The position numbers were made by a program, and so were the translations under genes. A DNA stretch of 64,000 bases from Cytophagales bacterium Alg240-R148 (lineage in GTDB: Bacteria; Bacteroidota; Bacteroidia; Cytophagales; Cyclobacteriaceae), in the NCBI GenBank assembly GCA_900537185.1, contig LS999829.1:474047-538046 (forward strand), written 5' to 3'. Shown piece after piece: positions 1-9,259 of this stretch. Under the pieces are notes generated by a model that did not search any database, was not told where the DNA came from, and worked only from the letters and a program-made list of their open reading frames with translations. Positions within the stretch are counted from its first letter, which is position 1. Every line of letters begins with the position of its first letter.

Positions 1-3000
1 ACTCTCTTGTCATTTTGACCAATAATAGCCTTGACCCCTCCATCCTGATTCTTTTTTAAATTGTTTTCTGAAGACAAACCGGCGTTCCAACCATCCACTA
101 TTCCAGGCGATTTTATCCATCCTCCAGCAACCTGTGTTACATTAACCTGGTTGGTCCATTGCACCGATTCATGATATTCATGATAGGTCTTCATCAATCG
201 GTCGGCGTGTTCCCCATACGCATACCTTCTAGCAATAGTAGTGGTAGTCTCTCCTTCTTCATGTACCGTGTTCGTATTTAAAACTTTCCCTACAAAGTCA
301 TAAACTGTACTTACTCGGTCTTGCCCATCTACTTGGTTGTCTGCAACAGATTGGATCATCCGGTAATGGTCGTCGTAGTAACTCACCGTGTTCAACCAAT
401 TGGCATTGGTACCATCTAGTATTTTTGTTCTACTTCCTGTAGCCAAACTTTTAACGGAATTAAAAGACTCACCGTCCAAGCCTGCTAAGGCCGCAGCATT
501 GTAGTCATAAGCTGCACCAAATGCCGCTAAGCTTTTAAAATCATAATTATCGTAATAAGACACAGATAAATAATCTGCTTCTACCGTGGAATTCGGATAA
601 CTATTATTTAAGGTATAGCCAATAGAACCAGAACCATCATAGGTCTCAAATCGACTACCTGCAGCAACATAAAATGCATTTATTTCTGCTTGAACCTGGC
701 TGGGGTCCATATTCAATTTTGTTGTAATTCCTGTTGCTATTGGTCGGTTCAATGGGTCGTATTTGGTAAACAACCATTTAGAATCTATTCTTTGGTTGGC
801 ATCCTGGATCATTACCAATCGGTCATAGGAATCGTATACCATATATGTCCATTCAGCCCCAGGCACCTTTTTCTCTACCATGCGGTTGCGTCCATCGTAA
901 CGGTATTGGAAAGCCAATAACTCGATGCTGTTGTCAGGTACTGTTTGTGCAGGAATTCCTTCCACTTCTAATTGCAACATCAGTTCTGGTGGTAGCACCA
1001 TGCGGAGGTTACCATACATGTCGTACACGTAATAAGTGGATAAATACCCACTTTTTTCTTCCACTTTTTTCAGAATCACTTGCCCACTTTTATTGGTGAA
1101 CTCAAGCACTTCTTTACTTCTTTCGTCAATCGTTTGGTTTACAAAAAGGCTGTTGTCTGCATATACATCACTTGCTACCAGCCAATTGTTGGCTTCCATT
1201 TTATAAATAGGAATTAAACCATCTTCTGCATAGCTGTTCGAACGTTGGTTCAGTTTCATTTCATGCCCAGAACCCAATTGCCAACTCTCTCCTGGGGCGG
1301 CTTGTTTTAACACCCTGCTTAATGGACTAGCCTCTAATTCTTTTTGTGCATAAGCATAACCAGTTGCTTCTATGCTCGGGTCTGTTGGGTTCAAATAAAA
1401 ACCATGTTGGTCCGTAATGGCGTTGTTTCTAAAACCATTGCCCACTATTGGGGTGGCCGTATAAGGCAAGTATTCCTTTTCTACCCTACCAAAAGCATCG
1501 TAAGCAACTGGGCTAATAATATCTTGACCAGTTGGAGAAGCCTTATGGGCCACACTTTGCAACGGCCTGCCTAGGCCATCTACATAGTTGGTGGCCACCA
1601 TTACAGCTGCTGCATCGTAGCTGCCATTGTTGTAGTTGAACACTGCTTCATCGGTAGTAGCTGCCCTTGCGGTATAGGTTCTTATATAATTAAGCGGACC
1701 GCTATAAACACTGCCATCGGCCAAAGTATTTTCCTTTACCACTGCGCTGTTGTCTGGGTTGTTAATTAAATTAACAATTTCCAACGAAACTTCGTCTGAA
1801 ACAATTGTAACCCCAGTTACCAAAGAACTAGAGGCCGACAATCTGTATCTGTTGCCATTCAAATCGGCTGTTGCCGTACCTAAAGTATACTCAAGCCCAG
1901 TAGCACCCGCTATGTCCACCCATTTATTAACACTGTATTGTTGCCAAACATAAGAGGTGGCCGTTCCGTGCGGTCTTCCTTTTAGTACAACCGCATCCCC
2001 AACAGCCAATTCAATGGTTTTTGCTGTCCCTTGCATTTGCTGCGGATTGTATGTTAAGGCGCCGCCATTGATTTTGTTACCGTTTGCATCCACTACCAAT
2101 TCTAGGTCGTCAAAATTCAATTTATTTTGCTCCAACTTCAATACTAAGTTGGCTAAATTCGGATGGGTTGTAAAGTCTGGTAAAGAAGTTAAGTTGTTTC
2201 CATTCAACCTTACTTGTATCAAACTTGTAAGAGCATCTAAATTAATTGGTAAATTACCTGAAAATTGATTTCCAGACAAATACAAACTAATTAACAACTT
2301 AGAGGTCCATTGGTCGATATCCAAAGTTCCTGTTAAATCATTATTATCTAAATATAAATGTCTTAAATTAGGCAATGCCTTTAAAGTGGTGGGGATAGAC
2401 CCGGTTAAATTGTTATCAGCAAAACTCAATAACAATAAATTGTTGTAATTCTGGAATAAATCTGGAATTTCTCCAGTTCTGTTGGTGTTGTTTAAAATGA
2501 TATATTTTGGGTCGTTAAGTTCATAAATAAAAGAAGGTACTGGACCAGTATTAAAATTATTATTACCCAATATTAAATACTTCAACTGCCTCAAATCTTT
2601 TAACCAAGCTGGTATTTCTCCTATTCTATTAGTTCCTGATAAATGTAAGTAGTAGAGCTTCTCAAGATTTTGAAAGTTATCTGGAATAACCCCAGCATTT
2701 AATGAAAGATTATTCATTAAATACAAATGCGTGAGTTCTGGTAAATCCCCTAACTCAGAGGGTATTGAACCAGAAAAATCATTGTACCCCAAATACAAAT
2801 AGTACATTTTTGGCAATGTACCCAAGCTAGCAGGTATTTCCCCATTCAGTTGGTTGTTATATAAATATAACTTCCTTAATTCAACCAAATTGGATAATTC
2901 TAGAGGAAGCACTCCTGTCAAATTATTACTTGGCAAATTAATCTCTGTCACATCCCCATTTACAACAGTAATTCCATGCCAGTTACCCATTTCCGCAGCA

Positions 3001-3983
3001 GTGGCATAATCCAGGTTGGCAATATCACTAGGCCAGCCTGTACTGTTGGTCCAAACTGCTCCATTTTCATGGGTGCTCAGCCAAAGGGCTTTGAGCGCTG
3101 CAAATTCATCACAATCTGGCACTTCCCCTTGGTTGGTCGCTGTTGTTACAGAAGAAGGGTCAATGGTAACAATTTCAGTTTCACAAGTGCTGTAGATGGA
3201 TTGTCGGGTTGCAATAACTTGGTGCACAGCTTGCATGTCCGAAATTTCCATAAGAATGTCGTTGCCAGTTCCTAAAAATGAACTTACAATAGTACTGCCA
3301 TTCATTAAACGGTAACCTACCCCTGTTTCAGTACCTATAAGGTTAACATACACTTTTGTTCCTCCGCATATCCACGCATCTGTAACCAAAACAAGAGGAG
3401 ACAAAGTTATTTCTGTGCTCATTTCATTGCTGTAAGCACTGGTACCTGCAACCGTAGTTATTCTTCTTATAGAAGCTGTAGTATTTAATACAATGGATAG
3501 AGAAGCGCCAGATTGGCCTGCAATATCCACAAAACCACCGCCTTCATTTTTTTGCCATTGGTACGTTCCTACTGAACTGCCAGCAACGGTATAAGTTAAC
3601 GTTTCTGAGCTACATGCATCCTCTGGCCCAGTCAGGCTACCACCATTCACTTGTGGAGCGGTAACCGTTTCACTAAAAGTTCTAGCCAAAGCTTCTACAT
3701 TATTGGACTTGGCTTGTATGGATAAATAAACCACTTTAGAACCAGTTGATTGCCATACAACTGAACTTTGTTTGTCAACGGATACCATTGGCGTACCATC
3801 GGAATTGCTCCAAACAAAGTTATAGGTGGAAGTGCTGTACCCTCCTTCAAAAAGATAGGTGGCCGTTGCTCCCACTTCAACTGGAGCAGGAGTACTCCTG
3901 TTAATTTGATTGAACGGTATGAGTTGTGCCTGCGCCATCGGACCAGCCAACAAAAAAGTAAAAACTATTAAAAAGTGTTTCAT
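1..3983 (-). CDS. LRR-Ig-RHS secreted protein (3' end beyond window)
   Basis: The minus-strand frame is open from 3983 to base 1 (1327 codons seen, no stop). It begins with a signal peptide (MKHFLIVFTFLLAGPMAQAQ). Ig/PKD-like segments cover roughly residues 25-290. An LRR N-cap and about eleven leucine-rich repeats follow (~300-620) with the plant-type pattern, e.g. NNQLNGEIPASLGTLPKMYY. Next come a second Ig-like segment (~635-725), a DUF6443-type region (~745-900, with YVDGLGRPLQSV) and RHS/YD repeats (e.g. VYDSYDRLVMIQDANQRIDS). RHS proteins form large secreted shells, often with a variable C-terminal toxin; that end lies outside the window. An in-frame ATG at 4034 would add 17 residues before the signal peptide, so 3983 was preferred. 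It lies 63 bases downstream of another RHS gene and is probably co-transcribed. The family is secure; the function is unknown. Confidence 0.85.
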   Translation of the reverse strand, partial: MKHFLIVFTFLLAGPMAQAQLIPFNQINRSTPAPVEVGATATYLFEGGYSTSTYNFVWSNSDGTPMVSVDKQSSVVWQSTGSKVVYLSIQAKSNNVEALARTFSETVTAPQVNGGSLTGPEDACSSETLTYTVAGSSVGTYQWQKNEGGGFVDIAGQSGASLSIVLNTTASIRRITTVAGTSAYSNEMSTEITLSPLVLVTDAWICGGTKVYVNLIGTETGVGYRLMNGSTIVSSFLGTGNDILMEISDMQAVHQVIATRQSIYSTCETEIVTIDPSSVTTATNQGEVPDCDEFAALKALWLSTHENGAVWTNSTGWPSDIANLDYATAAEMGNWHGITVVNGDVTEINLPSNNLTGVLPLELSNLVELRKLYLYNNQLNGEIPASLGTLPKMYYLYLGYNDFSGSIPSELGDLPELTHLYLMNNLSLNAGVIPDNFQNLEKLYYLHLSGTNRIGEIPAWLKDLRQLKYLILGNNNFNTGPVPSFIYELNDPKYIILNNTNRTGEIPDLFQNYNNLLLLSFADNNLTGSIPTTLKALPNLRHLYLDNNDLTGTLDIDQWTSKLLISLYLSGNQFSGNLPINLDALTSLIQVRLNGNNLTSLPDFTTHPNLANLVLKLEQNKLNFDDLELVVDANGNKINGGALTYNPQQMQGTAKTIELAVGDAVVLKGRPHGTATSYVWQQYSVNKWVDIAGATGLEYTLGTATADLNGNRYRLSASSSLVTGVTIVSDEVSLEIVNLINNPDNSAVVKENTLADGSVYSGPLNYIRTYTARAATTDEAVFNYNNGSYDAAAVMVATNYVDGLGRPLQSVAHKASPTGQDIISPVAYDAFGRVEKEYLPYTATPIVGNGFRNNAITDQHGFYLNPTDPSIEATGYAYAQKELEASPLSRVLKQAAPGESWQLGSGHEMKLNQRSNSYAEDGLIPIYKMEANNWLVASDVYADNSLFVNQTIDERSKEVLEFTNKSGQVILKKVEEKSGYLSTYYVYDMYGNLRMVLPPELMLQLEVEGIPAQTVPDNSIELLAFQYRYDGRNRMVEKKVPGAEWTYMVYDSYDRLVMIQDANQRIDSKWLFTKYDPLNRPIATGITTKLNMDPSQVQAEINAFYVAAGSRFETYDGSGSIGYTLNNSYPNSTVEADYLSVSYYDNYDFKSLAAFGAAYDYNAAALAGLDGESFNSVKSLATGSRTKILDGTNANWLNTVSYYDDHYRMIQSVADNQVDGQDRVSTVYDFVGKVLNTNTVHEEGETTTTIARRYAYGEHADRLMKTYHEYHESVQWTNQVNVTQVAGGWIKSPGIVDGWNAGLSSENNLKKNQDGGVKAIIGQNDKR

Positions 3984-4046
3984 TGTTAGATTTCTTAAAC
4001 CGGTAACAAGAGCTGTCATTTGTGAATTTTTCATATCTAGCTCTGT

Positions 4047-7000
4047 TTAATCGTTGTACACGTATTCGTGCTTTTGAAGAATATTCCCATCGTGGTCTTT
4101 GGTAAAAAGCAGCCGGCCAATGTTATCGTATTCATAAAAAGTAGATACTCCGTTAGGATCTTGGATGCTCCAGAGCCTTCCTTTAAGATTGTATTTATAT
4201 GAAATAATTGAAGCATTAGGTAGTGCCTCTCTTAAAGCCTTTATTTCAGTGTCATTTAATTCTACTCCAGAGGACATCTTTGTTTGAATGTCTAATGCCA
4301 AGGGTAATTCTGGTTGAGTATAATCGCCATTTGTTATAATAAAAAGGGGGTTTGTATCCGTATTGTTCCAAACAATAGTCTGAACAACTTCTGATTTATC
4401 TTTTTGTTTTTTAACGATGCCTTTAGAGTTATACTCCAAAATTTCTGATACTTTTTCAAAATCAGAATTACCTGAAGCAATTTCCAATGATTCTGGCATA
4501 TAGGTTCCTAGTTTTTCTGTATAAGTAGATTTAGAGCTTTTGATGTGAGTTGAACCGTTGAATAACTCAGTTAGAATGGGCATTGCAATTCTAGGATGGG
4601 TTCCAGAATACTTGAATTTATCAATTATCCCTAGCTGAATTGTATTTATACCTTCCAGTTTATTTACGTCGTCGGGGTAGTAAATTTTACTTATCATTTC
4701 CTGTCCCTCTGAGTTCATACTTCTAGTTTCTGACAATAAATAATTTTTATTATTGTATTCATATTGTGTTTCACTAACTACATTACCACCAGTTAAAAAA
4801 TCAATGGTTGTAGAACTAGACAACACCCTTAATCCTGAGGAATTGAAAGTATTATAATAGGCCACAACCCCTTCCATTTTCCCCATCTCAATTGAGTCTT
4901 TACCACTTGGAAAAAGATAAGTGGCAACAGATGATATATCCAAAGCTTCTAATTCTCGATTCATTTTAACATTTAAATTAACATAGAGATTTTCTATGGC
5001 TCTTATTTTTTTATATACACCTGATTCTGCACCATATATTTCCTTTAATTTTAATCTTCCGCCAGACCAACGGTCAACTTTAATTCCAAAATCACCAGGC
5101 AAACAGGCCCTAGAAGTAACTTGCCATGTTTCATGATCTGCTAAATTTGGGGTATTCCAAAAATCATCCCAATTTACATTGTGAAAAAAATCCATTCCCT
5201 TAATTTCAATGTTAGGAGGGTTTTCACTTCGAAATGAAGCATTTTCAAAATAACTTATTTCTTTTCCCATATTTTCAGAACCACTAGAGGTGAAACTGGT
5301 CACCTTATCATATGCAACAGGCGTTGATCCAAAAGAACCGTAAGTTATTTGACCGTTGGAAACCAATAGTTGGTTCACAGTGCCAGAAACCTTTATATTT
5401 TTTAAATAATTGCGTCTAGAACGGTTCGGAATTAATGAATTGACATTTTCATATTCAAAAACCTTTTTCGTGGTAACAGAGTTATTACCCGAATAATTAG
5501 TTATGTAATCTATTTTCAAACCTCCACCATACATAACTTTTTGCTGGTCTAAAAACTCCGTTTTCTCATACTTCACAGTAGCAAAAGCAAAAGGTTCAAC
5601 ATAAACCCCTTGTCCTCCGTAAGCACATTCTTTAGCAACCAATCTATATTGAGCACCTTTTTCTAAAGTAACTGGAACATCATAATCTTCATAATCCCAA
5701 GGTTGAGTACCCTGTCTTAAAACCTTAACTACAGAGCTAACACTATTGTCCATTACTTTTATCAATTCAATAGACCCTCGTTCTGTACAACAATTGGATT
5801 TTGTATCGTAAGCTACTGAAAAAGAAACATGCAATTGAGCATCTACATATGGCTCATCTGTTACAACGGTAAACGTTTTTTCATCTGATAGATTTGTAAT
5901 AACCGAAGGCTGACAACTGTCATTTGGATACCCCCAAGCTTGTGCTGTAACATTTACTTGACTGGTCACAGCTTCTTTTTCAATACTGTTCCAACTATGA
6001 GGACTAAAACCAAAGACCGTTTTACCGCCTGTAGGATAGGTAATCGAATGCAGTGAACCTGCGAGCATATCTCCATTATTGGTGCCATTTCTGTCGGCAT
6101 TTCCAAAAAAATGTACTCCCTTTGGTGCTGTAAAATGATCCCAGACACCAACTAATGTTCTCGGTATTAACGATTGATTATCGACTCCATTATAAAAACC
6201 CCATTCATCTATCGCATAGGAATTCCTATATGGCAGTGGCACCGAATTATAATCAAGTTTGTAATCTGATATTACTTTATTGTCGCTTCCAAACAACTCT
6301 ACAGCATCCAATTTCAAACTTTTTTGTTCATCAGATCTAGCCATTCTATTTAAATCATGACCCGGCCAACCTAAAGAAGTTCTCAAAAAATACGATTGAT
6401 TTAGAACATTACTAAAAAGCAAAGCTCCTTTATGGTACCTTTTAATATCTCTAAGCCTGGAATTTTGAGGTAGATCAACTCTATCCTTTTCATAGTTGAA
6501 TTCAATCACATCATCCTCATAAATTATCCTGGATAATAGTATTTCGTTCCCTGAATAAAACGCTGATTTTTGATTGTCTAAGATGTAATTTGTTTTCGAA
6601 TTAATTAACATTGTATTGGATACAACATCTGGATCTTTGAATGTTTGAGAACTGGTGTAATCAAAGACAATTTTATCCAACCCATTGCTAGATATTATTT
6701 CTTTTAAATACCAAGAAAGTTTTAAGTTTTGATAAAATCTATCTCTTGAATTTGGGTCACTTGCTGATGTTTGTGTTGAACGTTCTATAGCTTCAGTACC
6801 ATCGCTTCCCTCGCCAAACACAAATGTTATACCTTCAGAAGATATGACCTTTATTTTATTTTCAGAAATTACTTTGATCAAGTAAGGCTTAGAAGATTCT
6901 ATTATTGGCTCCCCTGTTTCAGTATCGAAATAAAACTTAAAATTATCATTCGGTAAAGCAACATAGAAATCATCTCTTTTAGAATCAACAGAGTTGTATA

Positions 7001-7406
7001 TAATCCCCCTTACATAACTATAATCTACATTTCTATGCATATGCAAGTCTTCCGCACTTCTTATTGGCTGTTGAGAACTAAGCCCATCCGGTATACCATT
7101 AACCACTCGGGTTATTACACCACCAGCATTTAACGACCAACCCAACCCTACGGCTGATGAAATTTCGTTTACTCGTACTCCTTGTGAATGGTACTTCAAC
7201 GATATTGGAACATTAAAAAAATTAGATTCAATTTTCGAAATGGGAATTCCAATATTTATAGTACCTGTATTTAACCCAATTGGAAATTCACCAAATTTAC
7301 CAATTGACGCTGCATTTGGAGATACTGGTACGGTAAACTGAGGGTTATTTTGTGCTAAACAATAAAAATGAATTAGCACAAACATAGTAATTAGGTAAGT
7401 TTTCAT
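4047..7406 (-). CDS. RHS/YD-repeat secreted protein
   Basis: A 1119-residue protein with a signal peptide ending near FYCLAQ. The N-terminal region (GLNTGTINIGIPI, SLKYHSQGVRVNEISSAVGL, GWSLNAGGVITR) is the SpvB/RHS-like opening common in Bacteroidota RHS proteins. The C-terminus carries YD repeats (YKYNLKGRLWSIQDPNGVS, YEYDNIGRLLFTKDHDGN) and stops almost immediately after them, without an RHS core or toxin-like tail. The following gene on the same strand starts 63 bases later and is also an RHS protein, so the two probably act together. A good Bacteroidota promoter lies just upstream. The protein is likely exported and surface-associated. Substrate and role cannot be told from sequence. Confidence 0.85.
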   Translation of the reverse strand: MKTYLITMFVLIHFYCLAQNNPQFTVPVSPNAASIGKFGEFPIGLNTGTINIGIPISKIESNFFNVPISLKYHSQGVRVNEISSAVGLGWSLNAGGVITRVVNGIPDGLSSQQPIRSAEDLHMHRNVDYSYVRGIIYNSVDSKRDDFYVALPNDNFKFYFDTETGEPIIESSKPYLIKVISENKIKVISSEGITFVFGEGSDGTEAIERSTQTSASDPNSRDRFYQNLKLSWYLKEIISSNGLDKIVFDYTSSQTFKDPDVVSNTMLINSKTNYILDNQKSAFYSGNEILLSRIIYEDDVIEFNYEKDRVDLPQNSRLRDIKRYHKGALLFSNVLNQSYFLRTSLGWPGHDLNRMARSDEQKSLKLDAVELFGSDNKVISDYKLDYNSVPLPYRNSYAIDEWGFYNGVDNQSLIPRTLVGVWDHFTAPKGVHFFGNADRNGTNNGDMLAGSLHSITYPTGGKTVFGFSPHSWNSIEKEAVTSQVNVTAQAWGYPNDSCQPSVITNLSDEKTFTVVTDEPYVDAQLHVSFSVAYDTKSNCCTERGSIELIKVMDNSVSSVVKVLRQGTQPWDYEDYDVPVTLEKGAQYRLVAKECAYGGQGVYVEPFAFATVKYEKTEFLDQQKVMYGGGLKIDYITNYSGNNSVTTKKVFEYENVNSLIPNRSRRNYLKNIKVSGTVNQLLVSNGQITYGSFGSTPVAYDKVTSFTSSGSENMGKEISYFENASFRSENPPNIEIKGMDFFHNVNWDDFWNTPNLADHETWQVTSRACLPGDFGIKVDRWSGGRLKLKEIYGAESGVYKKIRAIENLYVNLNVKMNRELEALDISSVATYLFPSGKDSIEMGKMEGVVAYYNTFNSSGLRVLSSSTTIDFLTGGNVVSETQYEYNNKNYLLSETRSMNSEGQEMISKIYYPDDVNKLEGINTIQLGIIDKFKYSGTHPRIAMPILTELFNGSTHIKSSKSTYTEKLGTYMPESLEIASGNSDFEKVSEILEYNSKGIVKKQKDKSEVVQTIVWNNTDTNPLFIITNGDYTQPELPLALDIQTKMSSGVELNDTEIKALREALPNASIISYKYNLKGRLWSIQDPNGVSTFYEYDNIGRLLFTKDHDGNILQKHEYVYND

Positions 7407-7433
7407 AAATTATTATAGGTATAAATAGAACCA

Positions 7434-7464
7434 CAAAACTAACCCATTTAACCCTCCTTACCAA
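7434..7464 (-). promoter_or_regulatory. Bacteroidota-type promoter of the RHS operon
   Basis: On the minus strand there is TTG at 7464-7462, a 20-base spacer, then TAGTTTTG at 7441-7434. This matches TTG-N19/20-TAnnTTTG, the vegetative sigma pattern known in Bacteroidota. The start codon follows 28 bases further on. The 7407-7741 gap (335 bases) holds this promoter and the divergent one at 7689-7719; nothing else is recognisable in it. Confidence 0.65.
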
Positions 7465-7688
7465 CGTCAAAATAGCACCATTAAAAAGATCCAATACACT
7501 TCTAAATATTATATAAAACCAAAATACACTAATGTTTTATGGCTCAACTACTTAATACCAAACCCCCATTTCTCCAGCACAATGATAAATAAATATTTTC
7601 TTTTTAAAATGCAATTTTCTCGCACCAATAAGACAAAATCACAAAACAAATTAGGTAATTAAATACAAAATCTATCCATTACACCCCA

Positions 7689-7719
7689 TTGCCCCATCCT
7701 AAAGTTTTACCTATATTTG
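7689..7719 (+). promoter_or_regulatory. Bacteroidota-type promoter upstream of 7742
   Basis: TTG at 7689-7691, a 20-base spacer and TATATTTG at 7712-7719 form a full match to the Bacteroidota -33/-7 promoter. The GTG start codon is 22 bases downstream of the -7 box. This supports the chosen start of the next gene. Confidence 0.7.
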
Positions 7720-7741
7720 CAGCACACAAGTATACAATGGA

Positions 7742-9256
7742 GTGAAACAAATACTTTATATATTTTTAATTCTTGCCACTTTTCAACTGTCCTTTGGGCA
7801 GTCTAAAAAAGACCCTATAAATGCCAAGGCCATAGGGCTTGATACCTTGGCCAACCCCATGGACTCCTTGTCTTTAAAAAAGGACTCTATTCAGAATAGT
7901 TTAAAATCCAAACAAGCCGTTGTAATTGGCAAAAAAGACTCCATAGAAAATAAAGTCAACCAAGGCATTGGCAAAGCCAACGCCGTACTCCAGGCGCCCA
8001 GCAACACCACCAACCAAACGGTAGACCATGTCAATGGAAAAATAGATGGCACTGTAGGCAAGGTAGATGAAAAACTGAATGCGGGTACTCAAAAAATTAA
8101 CAACACCATTGGCAAGGGCACTGATGCTGTACAAGGTAAAATTGATGGCGTTAGCAATACAATTGAGGGTAAAATACCAGATGAATTGAAGGGCAATATC
8201 AGCACTTCTCTCGACTTGCCCACAGATGGACTTGGGGCAGACAACATCGGCCTTGGAGAGCAGTTGGATGTACCTGCTCTGGATGGAGTTGATAACTTGT
8301 CGGTTGGCAACATCGACCAGCTGGAAATTGATGGATTTGATGGCCTCAACAATGTAGAAGTTGACGGGTTGGAGAACGTACAGCAAGAAATCACCAAAAC
8401 ATCGGGCATTATTGAATCGGTTAATACAGAAGAATATGCCGAATATGTAGAAGCCATACAAGCTGGAGACGTCCAAGGCATTGAAGACAAAGCACTAGAA
8501 CATGCCAAATCGATGGACCAAGTTCAATATTTAGAATCTCAAACGGAGTATTTCGATCAGATGGAGTCCCAGTTTAACGACCTCAATGAATTGGGTTCCA
8601 GTTTGTCGGACCCAGAAATGGCCAAAAAGAAAATACTCGAAGAAGCTTCTAAACAGGCCATCAACCATTTTGCTGGGCAAGACCAAGTATTAAAAACGGC
8701 CCAAAACAGTCTGTTAAAATACAAACAAAAATACAGCAGTGTAGAAAGCATCAAGGACCTACCAAAAAAATACAACCCACTCCAAGGCAAACCTACTGGT
8801 GAACGGTTGCTGCCCGGTTTTGGACTTGAAATTTCTAATAAAAACGACATTACTGGGGTAGAAATTATGCCACAATTGGCCTACCGGCTTACCCACAACT
8901 TGGACCTTGGCGCTGGAGCATCTTACCGATTTATGTTTGACTACCAAATGAATGTTAATTCTGAAGCCGCCATTTATGGTGGAAGGGCCTTTTTATATTA
9001 CAACTTCATTAAAGGACTTAAGGCCTATGGAGAAGGCAGGTATTTGAATGCCTATTCCGAAGGAGGACAAGGAATAGAAAAAGAAAGAGAATGGTACCTG
9101 CACTATGGCGTTGGCATTGCTCGTGATTTTAACGTGTATAAATCATTTCAAGGGCAAATTCTTGCCTTGTATAATTTTAATTTTGATGGATTTAAGATTC
9201 CAACCGCACAGCGTTTGAATTTAAGGGTCGTGTTCTTTTTTAGAAAAGGGAATTAG
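7742..9256 (+). CDS. secreted protein with coiled/repeat N-half and beta-barrel-like C-half
   Basis: A 504-residue protein starting with GTG: the nearby ATG at 7737 hits a stop after one codon and there is no in-frame ATG before the upstream stop. A signal peptide (MKQILYIFLILATFQLSFGQ) is followed by a low-complexity hydrophilic region (~residues 20-160) full of K-I-D-G-x-V/I-x-K/G units such as VNGKIDGTVGKVDEKLNAG. A D-G-L-x-N/D-V-rich segment (~165-215) and a charged helical region (~220-345) follow. The last ~150 residues alternate in outer-membrane beta-barrel fashion (GAGASYRFMFDYQMNVNSEA, YYNFIKGLKAYGEGRYL) and end in an aromatic-rich strand. I do not recognise a named family for the N-half. 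It probably sits in the outer membrane with a periplasmic or exposed extension. Confidence 0.75.
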   Translation: MKQILYIFLILATFQLSFGQSKKDPINAKAIGLDTLANPMDSLSLKKDSIQNSLKSKQAVVIGKKDSIENKVNQGIGKANAVLQAPSNTTNQTVDHVNGKIDGTVGKVDEKLNAGTQKINNTIGKGTDAVQGKIDGVSNTIEGKIPDELKGNISTSLDLPTDGLGADNIGLGEQLDVPALDGVDNLSVGNIDQLEIDGFDGLNNVEVDGLENVQQEITKTSGIIESVNTEEYAEYVEAIQAGDVQGIEDKALEHAKSMDQVQYLESQTEYFDQMESQFNDLNELGSSLSDPEMAKKKILEEASKQAINHFAGQDQVLKTAQNSLLKYKQKYSSVESIKDLPKKYNPLQGKPTGERLLPGFGLEISNKNDITGVEIMPQLAYRLTHNLDLGAGASYRFMFDYQMNVNSEAAIYGGRAFLYYNFIKGLKAYGEGRYLNAYSEGGQGIEKEREWYLHYGVGIARDFNVYKSFQGQILALYNFNFDGFKIPTAQRLNLRVVFFFRKGN

Positions 9257-9259
9257 TTT

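Noticed and set aside
7901-8508. Two long minus-strand open frames (191 and 139 codons) inside the 7742-9256 gene
   Set aside because: They are antisense shadows of a low-complexity repeat region; the sense frame has a signal peptide, a promoter and a barrel domain.
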